6,324 nucleotides of DNA from Thalassolituus sp. (GTDB taxonomy: Bacteria; Pseudomonadota; Gammaproteobacteria; Pseudomonadales; Oceanobacteraceae). Both the position numbers and the translations under genes were made by a program. The DNA lies in assembly GCA_029212275.1 (NCBI GenBank), contig JARGOI010000148.1, forward strand, positions 1-6,324, read 5' to 3'. The notes beneath the pieces were generated by a model, which did not search any database, was not told where the DNA came from, and saw only the letters and a list, made by a program, of their open reading frames with translations. This document shows, piece by piece, positions 1 to 5,127 of the stretch. Within the stretch, counting starts at the first letter, position 1; every line of letters begins with the position of its first letter.

Positions 1-38
1 AACAAATATCGGCAAAACAACTTATTATGATATAAACT

Positions 39-53
39 ATCGGTAAAACCGAT
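39..53. promoter_or_regulatory. Probable LysR-type operator (T-N11-A dyad) upstream of the regulator gene
   Basis: ATCGGT and ACCGAT form a perfect 6-bp inverted repeat around AAA, so T40 and A52 give the T-N11-A core typical of LysR-family binding sites. The left half is repeated as ATCGGCAAAAC at 8-18, 31 bp upstream, roughly three helical turns, which suits a tetramer contacting two sites. TATAAACTAT at 31-40 recurs at 66-75, and the AT-rich stretch 66-91 holds several possible -10 boxes, none with a convincing -35. The site lies about 60 bp before the GTG of the regulator. It could serve autoregulation, a divergent gene beyond the left edge, or both. No direct evidence of binding is visible. 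Confidence 0.5.
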
Positions 54-97
54 TTATAGATTTTTTATAAACTATAGTTCGTTACTATAAACCTAAT

Positions 98-104
98 AAG
101 GAGG
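98..104 (+). promoter_or_regulatory. Ribosome binding site that fixes the GTG start of the LysR-type regulator
   Basis: AAGGAGG is a near-perfect Shine-Dalgarno sequence ending 8 nt before the GTG at 113. It supports GTG as the true start, since the protein from there begins exactly at the conserved start of the helix-turn-helix domain. Confidence 0.8.
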
Positions 105-112
105 CTGCCAAC

Positions 113-997
113 GTGCGTTATACCTTACGACAACTCGAAGTTTTTTTGGCCGTGGCGCAAACGGGCAATCTTACTCGTGCGGCAACCCATCTTAATATGT
201 CTCAGAGCGCTGCCAGCAGCGCCCTAAAAGATTTAGAAAATCAATTTGATGTACTGCTGTTCGATCGTATCGGCAAGCGTTTACAGCTTAATGAACAAGG
301 ACGACAGCTGCGTCCCAAAGCCGAAGCACTGATGGCAATGGCGAGTGAACTAGAGCAGAGCCTGCAGCAACACATTCATGCCGGGCCGCTCAGTGTCGGT
401 GCCACCTTGTCTATTGGTAATTATTTGGCGGTGGGCATGGTGGCCGATTACATGCTCCAACATCCCAACGCACCAGTAACACTGGACGTTGAAAATACCG
501 AGCACATTGCCGAAAAAGTATTAAATTTTGAATTGGATGTGGGTCTCATTGAGGGCGAGTTTCATCATCCCGATTTAGAAATCATCCCCTGGCGTACTGA
601 TGAAATGACGGTGTTTTGTTATCCCAATCATCCGCTCGCGCAACACGCATCATTGAGCGACGACGAACTGACATCGGTGACTTGGATTTTGCGCGAGTTC
701 GGTTCTGGTACACGCCAAGCTTTTGATCGTGCCATGCACGGCTTGATGCCGAATATGAACATTGGCCTAGAACTGCAACACACCGAAGCCATTAAACGCG
801 CCGTGATGGCCGGATTGGGGGTGGGTTGTTTATCACTAATGACATTAGAGGATGAACTGCTGCGTGGCGATCTTGTGAAATTACCCACGCCTTCGCGTGA
901 CCTTAAACGCCAGTTGTACATCATTTTGCACAAACAAAAACATCGCAGCGCAGGTATAGAAGCGTGGATTGAGTTGTGTCGCAGCTACTCGAATTAA
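113..997 (+). CDS. LysR-type transcriptional regulator, YeiE-like
   Basis: DNA-binding transcription factor of 294 residues, the usual LysR length. Residues 1-60 form the winged helix-turn-helix; MSQSAASSALKDLE (29-42) is the recognition-helix region, followed by LFDRIGKRLQLNEQG. Residues 90-290 are the two-lobed periplasmic-binding-protein-like effector domain. From memory, several stretches match E. coli YeiE closely: TLRQLEVF at the start, SIGNY near 100, WILREFGSGTR near 193-203, EAIKRAVMAGLGVGCLS, and the HKQKH near the C-terminus. YeiE of enteric bacteria has been linked to sulfite sensing and tolerance. The GTG start has a strong Shine-Dalgarno sequence. The gene converges with the TauE/SafE exporter gene, only 28 bp apart with no obvious terminator between. 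The effector and targets here are inferred; the family assignment is secure. Confidence 0.93.
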   Translation: MRYTLRQLEVFLAVAQTGNLTRAATHLNMSQSAASSALKDLENQFDVLLFDRIGKRLQLNEQGRQLRPKAEALMAMASELEQSLQQHIHAGPLSVGATLSIGNYLAVGMVADYMLQHPNAPVTLDVENTEHIAEKVLNFELDVGLIEGEFHHPDLEIIPWRTDEMTVFCYPNHPLAQHASLSDDELTSVTWILREFGSGTRQAFDRAMHGLMPNMNIGLELQHTEAIKRAVMAGLGVGCLSLMTLEDELLRGDLVKLPTPSRDLKRQLYIILHKQKHRSAGIEAWIELCRSYSN

Positions 998-1025
998 ACA
1001 AGATACATCGAGTTTGCCAACGATT

Positions 1026-1844
1026 CTAAGAGACGGCATTCCACAGTAACTTAATGGCTAAGGCGGTTAATACCCAACGGAAAACTTGTTTAAACACGGC
1101 TTCAGGAATTTTACCTAACAATTTTAAACCGACTTTGGTACCTAAATAGCCTGCGGCAATCATCATACCCAGCAAGGGCAACCATTCAATAAATTCAAAC
1201 CCCAGCCAAATAAACGCAAAGATTTTTAGCACGTGTTGTAAGGTCATACAGGCTGAAAAATTCGCGGTATACGACCATCGATCACTATTCGCACGTCCCA
1301 ACCAAGCCGAAACTAAAGGCCCTGTCGCACCAAATACCATGGTCGCTAAGGTGGTCACCGCCCCGCCGGTGAATAAAAAACCGCGTGAACGTGGGCGCGT
1401 ACTTTCTGGCACAGGTGCCCAACTAAGCCACAAAATAAACAGTGCAACGCCAATGGGAATCCAACTGACATCAAACAGCCCCATTAAAAAAACAGACGCC
1501 ACGGCGGCCAGTATCGCTCCCAAAGAAAACGCATAAAAAATGGTGGAATTAAAATGCGAGCGCGACAGCCAAGCACGTGCGCCATTAGAACCGATTTGCA
1601 CCACGCCATGCGCAGGAATTAACGCCAAGGGCGGCACAATACTGGCCATAACCGCGATCAGAAACGCACCGCCACCTACACCCAGCGCGGCGGTTAGCAA
1701 TGACCCAAGAAAACTGCTGATCAGCAAAATGACGCTGTCCAGCAAGGTTAAATCGGGTAGCCAAGTGAAATTAGAGAGCCAAGTGAAATCAGAGAGCCAA
1801 GTCATTGCATTTTTCGATATTGTTTTGTTAGCGAAAACCGACAC
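1026..1844 (-). CDS. TauE/SafE-family membrane exporter (sulfite/sulfonate-type anion permease)
   Basis: Inner-membrane transporter of the TauE/SafE (former DUF81) family, 272 residues, near the usual length. About eight hydrophobic segments run from residue 36 to 270. The two internal half-repeats show the family glycine motifs GVGGG (55-59) and FGATGP (171-176), plus GYLGTKVG (232-239). Characterised members export sulfite (TauE, taurine degradation) or sulfoacetate (SafE); the substrate here is unproven. The listed start is a GTG with no Shine-Dalgarno sequence. An in-frame ATG (Met14, at 1805) is an alternative, also without one. The gene begins 18 bp after the amidase stop, so an operon with translational coupling is likely. 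Residues 15-38 are a hexapeptide repeat (TWLSDF, TWLSNF, TWLPDL, TLLDSV), unusual for the family and located before the first membrane span. Confidence 0.9.
   Translation of the reverse strand: MSVFANKTISKNAMTWLSDFTWLSNFTWLPDLTLLDSVILLISSFLGSLLTAALGVGGGAFLIAVMASIVPPLALIPAHGVVQIGSNGARAWLSRSHFNSTIFYAFSLGAILAAVASVFLMGLFDVSWIPIGVALFILWLSWAPVPESTRPRSRGFLFTGGAVTTLATMVFGATGPLVSAWLGRANSDRWSYTANFSACMTLQHVLKIFAFIWLGFEFIEWLPLLGMMIAAGYLGTKVGLKLLGKIPEAVFKQVFRWVLTALAIKLLWNAVS
1742..1802. repeat. In-frame 18-bp tandem repeat in the exporter N-terminus
   Basis: Units at 1778-1795 and 1760-1777 are 18 bp each and differ at one base (C/T). A diverged unit occupies 1742-1759 and a partial unit (GCCAAGT) begins at 1796. 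On the coding (-) strand the period is six codons, giving TWLSDF, TWLSNF, TWLPDL, TLLDSV. The near identity of the two central units suggests recent duplication by slippage or unequal exchange, while the outer copy has drifted. Confidence 0.8.
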
Positions 1845-1862
1845 AATTCAAAACTAGATATC

Positions 1863-3338
1863 TCAAAAATTGGGCGGTGCACTAAATCCTCCAAGAACTT
1901 CTTCTAATACGCCAGCAAACTGAATGGTGTCTCGGTCTCGACCAAAGTCGCCAATTATTTGAATACCGACGGGTAAGCCTTCTTTGGTTAAACCAACCGG
2001 GGCCGAAGTCGCAGGAAGACCCGTCAATGACGCTGACGCAATCCACATAAACATGTCTGTGTAAGCACGAGACTCGTCATTCACTAGTAATTTACGCTTG
2101 GGCACAGGTTTGTCATTTAAATGCTTGAGCGCTGCTAGCATCGCCACGGGCGTCAGTACAACGTCATATTGCTCAAACACAGTGACAAATTTATTACGTA
2201 AGCGGAATCGATATTCATTATTTCGCAACCAGTGCGAATGACTTTGCGCCATCCCTTTCAAAAACTCATCGCTGCCAACACCAACACCCAGCAACTTTCT
2301 CAAAGGCCCGACAATGCGTCCCAATAAACCCGACGCCAAGCGTGCAGACAATGGAATACTGGCACTGAGTACAGCCCCTAACATGCTCATGTAGGTTGGG
2401 AAAAAAGACATCAAGCTAACGTTTTTAGGAGCGCCGATTGTTACCTTAACACCAGCTTGTTCGAGTGATTCCGTCATCGCCATATAAACATCTTTCAGGC
2501 TGGCATCAACCGAGCACAAGGGATCATCCAACCACAACAACACCTTCCAATCGCTTTTGCTGCGCGTTTTAGTAGCAGGAAGCTGAAAAGACCAACCATC
2601 CGCCTGCAAAGGACCGGCATCGGCCAAAAGGTCCATCATTAATTCAAGATCACCTGCCGTTCGCGCCATTGGCCCCACGACCGCCATGTCAGGCTCAGCT
2701 TGTGTGCCAGGCATACCAGGAATGTGTCCGCGAAATGGAACCAGCCCCGCGGAAGGTTTGTGGCCAAATACTCCACAAAAGTGACAAGGGGTACGAATTG
2801 AACCCGCCAAATCGGAACCTAACTCTATCGGCGAAAATCCTGCGGCCAACGAAGCTGCAGCACCACCAGAAGAGCCACCCGGTGTACGCGTGACATCCCA
2901 AGGGTTATTGGTTTGTCCATACACCTTATTGTACGTTTGAATGTCGCTAGCAAACTTAGGCACATTGGTTTTGCCATAAATAATGGCACCGGCATCAAGC
3001 AAGCGCTGAACAGTCACGGCGTTAGTGGTAGGTTTGTGCTTCGCCAAAATGGAAGCACCGGCGGTACAAGGCATACCCACGACTTCGAAAGTATCTTTTA
3101 CCGTCATGGGTATACCATGCAACGGTCCCCAAGATTCTCCGCGGGCCATCGCTGCATCAGCCTCATCGGCACGCGCAAGCGCTGCGTCGAAATTGTGACT
3201 GACGACCGCATTCAATGCAGGGTTCAGTGTCGATATTCGATCTTGGAAATATTCGACTAATCCACGACTACTAACTTCTTTCTCTGATAATGCGGTTGCT
3301 AGCTCGGTAATCGAGCAGAAAGCCCATTGCTTACTCAT
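1863..3338 (-). CDS. Amidase-signature family hydrolase
   Basis: Cytoplasmic amide hydrolase of 491 residues, typical for the family. The Ser-cisSer-Lys triad is intact: Lys81 in GIPMTVKD, Ser156 in GGSSGG (154-159), and the nucleophile Ser180 in GSDLAGSIRTPC. The spacings (75 and 24 residues) equal those of mammalian fatty acid amide hydrolase (Lys142, Ser217, Ser241). The C-terminus has the usual GLPATSAPVG, GLPVGIQIIG and GGFSAPPNF signatures. No signal peptide is seen. Family members cleave aliphatic, aromatic or N-acyl amides; the substrate cannot be assigned. It is not obviously GatA, because no gatB or gatC gene is adjacent. The ATG is preceded by AGAGGG (3345-3350) six bases upstream. 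It is the first gene of a likely two-gene unit with the downstream exporter. Confidence 0.93.
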   Translation of the reverse strand: MSKQWAFCSITELATALSEKEVSSRGLVEYFQDRISTLNPALNAVVSHNFDAALARADEADAAMARGESWGPLHGIPMTVKDTFEVVGMPCTAGASILAKHKPTTNAVTVQRLLDAGAIIYGKTNVPKFASDIQTYNKVYGQTNNPWDVTRTPGGSSGGAAASLAAGFSPIELGSDLAGSIRTPCHFCGVFGHKPSAGLVPFRGHIPGMPGTQAEPDMAVVGPMARTAGDLELMMDLLADAGPLQADGWSFQLPATKTRSKSDWKVLLWLDDPLCSVDASLKDVYMAMTESLEQAGVKVTIGAPKNVSLMSFFPTYMSMLGAVLSASIPLSARLASGLLGRIVGPLRKLLGVGVGSDEFLKGMAQSHSHWLRNNEYRFRLRNKFVTVFEQYDVVLTPVAMLAALKHLNDKPVPKRKLLVNDESRAYTDMFMWIASASLTGLPATSAPVGLTKEGLPVGIQIIGDFGRDRDTIQFAGVLEEVLGGFSAPPNF

Positions 3339-3580
3339 GCGTTGCCCTCTTTTTATATTCGTTATGCTGGGTGATGTGTTTGGGTATCTAACCTATGAAT
3401 TTAACAGGTCATTCAATTAAATGCTGGGTGTTATTCTGACATAAATAAGGTGTTTGCAAAGCACCGTATATTCAATAACGATTCGACCTTGAAACTGACA
3501 AGTGCGTATGATCGGCTTATGGCGCAAATTACCGGTGGTTATAAGGGATAACTATAAGAAAAGACACACAGTAAAATGAG
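3339..3580. other. Non-coding region upstream of the amidase unit
   Basis: No convincing gene is present here. It should hold the promoter of the amidase-exporter unit (minus strand), but no good -35/-10 pair stands out. Two possible regulatory elements are visible. ATGCTGGGTG occurs as a direct repeat at 3364-3373 and 3421-3430. A 17-bp imperfect palindrome (GGTG...CACC around TTTGCAAAG) lies at 3449-3465. A 23-codon plus-strand reading frame at 3508-3579 has no ribosome binding site. Confidence 0.5.
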
Positions 3581-3633
3581 AAAAACCGACAGGCACTCGC
3601 CGACGAAGAATTCGTCGGCCAGCGCGTCGGCTT
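3581..3633 (-). terminator. Rho-independent terminator of the CBS-domain gene
   Basis: Read on the minus strand, GCCGACGAA and TTCGTCGGC (3611-3619 and 3599-3607) make a perfect 9-bp stem with a TTC loop. After a single mismatch, GCGCT pairs with AGTGC (one G-U). After a 2-nt bulge, CCGAC pairs with GTCGG, which is followed at once by TTTTT (3581-3585) and then CTCATTTT. The hairpin starts about 36 bp after the CBS stop codon. On the plus strand no T-run follows, so it acts leftward only and insulates the CBS gene from the amidase unit. Confidence 0.88.
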
Positions 3634-3669
3634 GTGTTATTGAATAGAAAAATTACATTAAAAGTGAGG

Positions 3670-4230
3670 TTATGAAACAGCAGCGAACACGCGATAAAAG
3701 CTCGATTTCTCATGAATATTAATATCCAATTTCAGTTTTCGAGAAATATCGCTGGCAGAAAAGACGCCTCGTATCTGATGCGTTGTTTCATCAACCACTA
3801 AGCAATGTTGCTGAGCATTGTCTTTTAAGAAACTGACAACATCACCAATACTGCACTTTTGTACTTGCTCAATATTCAGAGCCAACAGATCTTTTTTACG
3901 TGCCATCATATCTGTAACATCTAATTCTTCACGAAGTAGTGAACGATCTTGGCTGTGTTTAATGATGTTTTGTTCAGTGAGATCATTCGCGGTAACGATC
4001 CCGAGAAAGTTCCCTGACTCATCAACCACAATGTTCATGCGTACGTGTGTTTTGATCATCGTATTCAGCGCATCGACAGCCGAAACGCGATAATCAATCA
4101 CCAATGGGGCGGTATTTTTGAAATCAGTAAAAAAGAAAGCTGCGTTAGATTCCACTGTTAGGTCTCGTGCAAACTCTGGATACACTAATTCGTCAACATT
4201 AAAAACGGGATAAAGTTTTAATTTAGTCAT
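3670..4230 (-). CDS. Stand-alone tandem CBS-domain protein
   Basis: Small soluble protein of 186 residues consisting almost entirely of a CBS pair (Bateman module), with no attached enzyme, channel or kinase domain. CBS1 spans about 40-90 and ends in GIVTANDL (77-84). CBS2 spans about 104-165 and ends in RGVFSASDISRKL (154-166). The T-x-x-D and S-x-x-D motifs (Thr80/Asp83, Ser158/Asp161) are the usual ribose-phosphate contacts, so adenine-nucleotide binding is likely. Residues 1-32 are a non-CBS extension. Such proteins usually act as energy or redox sensors through partners; no partner is evident here. The ATG is preceded by AGGAG (4237-4241) with a 6-nt spacer. A strong terminator follows, and two dyads precede it, so it is probably a monocistronic, regulated gene. 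Confidence 0.9.
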   Translation of the reverse strand: MTKLKLYPVFNVDELVYPEFARDLTVESNAAFFFTDFKNTAPLVIDYRVSAVDALNTMIKTHVRMNIVVDESGNFLGIVTANDLTEQNIIKHSQDRSLLREELDVTDMMARKKDLLALNIEQVQKCSIGDVVSFLKDNAQQHCLVVDETTHQIRGVFSASDISRKLKLDINIHEKSSFYRVFAAVS

Positions 4231-4241
4231 AACAAACTCCT

Positions 4242-4261
4242 ACTGTACTTCTTGGTACAGT
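4242..4261. promoter_or_regulatory. Dyad/5'-leader hairpin abutting the CBS-gene ribosome binding site
   Basis: ACTGTAC and GTACAGT are perfect 7-bp arms around a 6-base spacer. On the coding strand the second arm is followed directly by AGGAG, so the element can be either an operator just downstream of the promoter or an mRNA hairpin that touches the ribosome binding site. It is not a LexA box, because CTGT-N10-ACAG is two bases too long. Confidence 0.5.
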
Positions 4262-4271
4262 GACTTCTTTC

Positions 4272-4301
4272 ATTTTATTTAGAAATTTTCAAAACAAACA
4301 A
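4272..4301 (-). promoter_or_regulatory. Putative sigma70 promoter of the CBS gene
   Basis: On the minus strand TTGTTT (4296-4301) and TAAAAT (4272-4277) are separated by 18 bp. Transcription would start near 4265, giving a leader of about 35 nt that begins just before the 4242-4261 dyad. The surrounding DNA is very AT-rich, so chance matches are easy. Confidence 0.3.
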
Positions 4302-4309
4302 TTTCTAAA
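4278..4309. promoter_or_regulatory. Perfect 10-bp inverted repeat overlapping the CBS promoter region
   Basis: TTTAGAAATT (4278-4287) and AATTTCTAAA (4300-4309) are exact complements across a 12-base spacer. There is no T-run in the position expected of a terminator on either strand. It covers the spacer and -35 of the proposed CBS promoter, which is where a repressor operator would sit. It also lies downstream of the preceding gene on the same strand, so a role in RNA 3'-end structure is possible. Confidence 0.45.
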
Positions 4310-4346
4310 CTCTTTAATTACGCTATTTCTGTGTTAAAGAAAAAAA

Positions 4347-4721
4347 TCAAAGAGGAAAGGAAGGCGGAGCACGAATTTTGAAATGTTCGAATTGCGTTAG
4401 GTAAAACGATGTTGTTGAGTGCTCGACGGAGCGAGCACTTTGAAAGTGTTTGCTGTTGTAGATAAAAACAGGAAGCGTAAATTCTTCAGCGGTTTGGGTA
4501 TTAATAAGCGCTGATTTCTTTTGCGATGGATAGTTATTGGAATACGATGTACTGAGGGCTATAGCATGAGAATGAGGTACTAAATTCTTGTCAGACTGAA
4601 GACTCTGCAAAGAAGCAAGAGCAGAAGCAGAAGCAGAATTGACACGATCAAAGGTGGCGCTTTCAGTTGCATGACTGACAAGCGACAATAGCAAGCCGAA
4701 AGAGAGTATAAATCTTAGCAT
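4347..4721 (-). CDS. Small Ser-rich exported protein of unknown function
   Basis: I do not recognise this 124-residue protein. Residues 1-18 (MLRFILSFGLLLSLVSHA) form a clear Sec signal peptide with likely cleavage after SHA, so the mature product is periplasmic or secreted, about 106 residues. There is no lipobox Cys and the protein lacks cysteine altogether. Mature residues 28-43 are a low-complexity Ser/Ala/Leu/Gln run; scattered His and Tyr residues follow, and the tail reads HFKIRAPPSFPL. Similar Arg-Ala-Pro-Pro tails occur in small exported proteins near metal-resistance genes, but that is only a resemblance from memory and no metal genes are present here. The start is well supported by GAGGTGAG six bases upstream. 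The CBS gene lies 116 bp downstream on the same strand, with its own likely promoter. A long structured non-coding region lies upstream. Confidence 0.8.
   Translation of the reverse strand: MLRFILSFGLLLSLVSHATESATFDRVNSASASALASLQSLQSDKNLVPHSHAIALSTSYSNNYPSQKKSALINTQTAEEFTLPVFIYNSKHFQSARSVEHSTTSFYLTQFEHFKIRAPPSFPL
4611..4638. repeat. Hexanucleotide microsatellite (AGAAGC) in the exported-protein gene
   Basis: Four consecutive hexamers (AGAAGC, AAGAGC, AGAAGC, AGAAGC) plus a partial AGAA. On the coding strand each encodes Ala-Ser or Leu-Ala variants, producing the SASASALASL stretch at residues 29-38. Copy-number change here would keep the frame and only vary the length of the Ser/Ala linker just after the signal peptide. 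Confidence 0.7.
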
Positions 4722-4727
4722 TATAGA

Positions 4728-4735
4728 CTCACCTC
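4728..4735 (-). promoter_or_regulatory. Ribosome binding site of the exported-protein gene
   Basis: GAGGTGAG on the minus strand lies six bases before the ATG at 4721. It is one of the best such sites in the window and is the main reason to accept the unknown 124-residue frame as a real gene. Confidence 0.75.
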
Positions 4736-4865
4736 GCTTGTTCGTAATAATAGATCGTTATTGTTGTTTTTAACTTTCGTTCTACTGTTTCTTGGCGTTT
4801 ATATTGTTACTTAACTTGTGTCTCTTTCAAGCTTTGTATTTTTTTCAAGCTTCGCAAATCTTACC

Positions 4866-4926
4866 AACCTTATGCAACCCTTTTAAGTTTTCAAATTGAA
4901 ACCATCAGGTTGCATCTATAAAGGTT
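4866..4926. repeat. Imperfect 14-bp inverted repeat
   Basis: AACCTT-ATGCAACC (4866-4879) pairs fully with GGTTGCAT (4908-4915) and AAGGTT (4921-4926), with a 5-base bulge CTATA in the right arm and a 28-base loop. The loop itself holds TTTCAA/TTGAAA (4889-4894 and 4896-4901). There is no T-run, so it is not a terminator. It could be a leader structure of the exported-protein mRNA or a protein binding region. Confidence 0.55.
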
Positions 4927-4949
4927 CAAACATTCGGATTCAATGTTTG
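4927..4949. repeat. Hairpin with perfect 8-bp arms
   Basis: CAAACATT (4927-4934) and AATGTTTG (4942-4949) flank the 7-base loop CGGATTC. It directly adjoins the larger inverted repeat at 4866-4926, and its loop is complementary to TCCGAA at 4962-4967. Confidence 0.5.
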
Positions 4950-5068
4950 TAAATGTCTAAGTCCGAAACGAACCCTACAAAACTTCATAAAAGACGGTTC
5001 TTCTGTAACAGTTTACGCCTTTTCAGACATTCAGCACTCAATTTGAGTAAAATTTTTTGTTAAGAAAT

Positions 5069-5087
5069 GTGATCACTGAATGCGCAT
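5069..5087. promoter_or_regulatory. Two adjacent 8-bp palindromes
   Basis: GTGATCAC (5069-5076) and ATGCGCAT (5080-5087) are each perfect palindromes with centres 11 bp apart, about one helical turn. They lie downstream of the dehydratase stop and well upstream of the exported-protein gene. Two dimers could bind on the same DNA face, but no known consensus matches and chance is possible. Confidence 0.25.
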
Positions 5088-5127
5088 CAAAACCGTAACT
5101 TGTTCGTAGCTTGCTCGTCGTGAATAA

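Larger units (their letters stand above)
4722..5127. other. 406-bp non-coding region rich in inverted repeats
   Basis: No credible gene is present. A 36-codon plus-strand frame at 4953-5063 lacks a ribosome binding site. The region must contain the promoter of the exported-protein gene (minus strand), though no strong -35/-10 pair is clear. It also carries TTTCAAGCTT as a direct repeat 18 bp apart (4825-4834 and 4843-4852), the paired inverted repeats of 4866-4974, a 13-bp palindrome ACTCAATTTGAGT at 5036-5048, and two 8-bp palindromes at 5069-5087. There is no recognisable terminator for the dehydratase gene that ends at 5128. Confidence 0.6.

Noticed and set aside
987..1013. ACTCGA/TCGAGT inverted repeat between the convergent regulator and exporter genes, as a bidirectional terminator
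   Set aside because: Only 6-bp arms with a 15-base loop and no T-run on either side; too weak to call.
2695..2901. 68-codon minus-strand and 74-codon plus-strand open frames inside the amidase gene
   Set aside because: Both lie wholly within the amidase coding region in other frames and have no family features; they are shadows.
3508..3579. 23-codon plus-strand reading frame (MIGLWRKLPVVIR...)
   Set aside because: No ribosome binding site, no recognisable similarity, and it lies in the probable amidase upstream region.
4243..4260. LexA-type SOS box
   Set aside because: CTGT-N10-ACAG has a spacer two bases longer than the CTGT-N8-ACAG of gammaproteobacterial LexA sites, and the inner sequence is not AT alternating.
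4336..4364. Purine-rich run at the 3' end of the exported-protein gene, as a terminator T-tract or triplex element
   Set aside because: The minus-strand T-run after the stop has no preceding hairpin, and purine runs of this size are common in AT-rich DNA.
4923..4940. tRNA T-arm-like GGTTCAAA
   Set aside because: The flanking bases do not form a T-stem, and no acceptor, D or anticodon arm fits around it.
5036..5060. ACTCAATTTGAGT followed by a T-run as a plus-strand terminator of an unannotated small RNA
   Set aside because: The stem is only five A/T-rich pairs with a tiny loop, four A residues separate it from the T-run, and no plus-strand promoter is evident.
4953..5063. 36-codon plus-strand reading frame, basic with a KRRFF stretch resembling a twin-arginine motif
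   Set aside because: No ribosome binding site, no hydrophobic segment after the arginines, and it overlaps several palindromes; most likely chance.
5068..5090. CRP/FNR-type site at TGTGATCAC
   Set aside because: The second half-site is missing; TGTGA is not followed by TCACA at the six-base spacing.
4737..5108. CTTGTTCGTA direct repeat (4737-4746 and 5099-5108) as target-site duplication of a mobile element
   Set aside because: Ten-base repeats at this distance are expected by chance, there are no terminal inverted repeats inside them, and the intervening DNA encodes no transposase.
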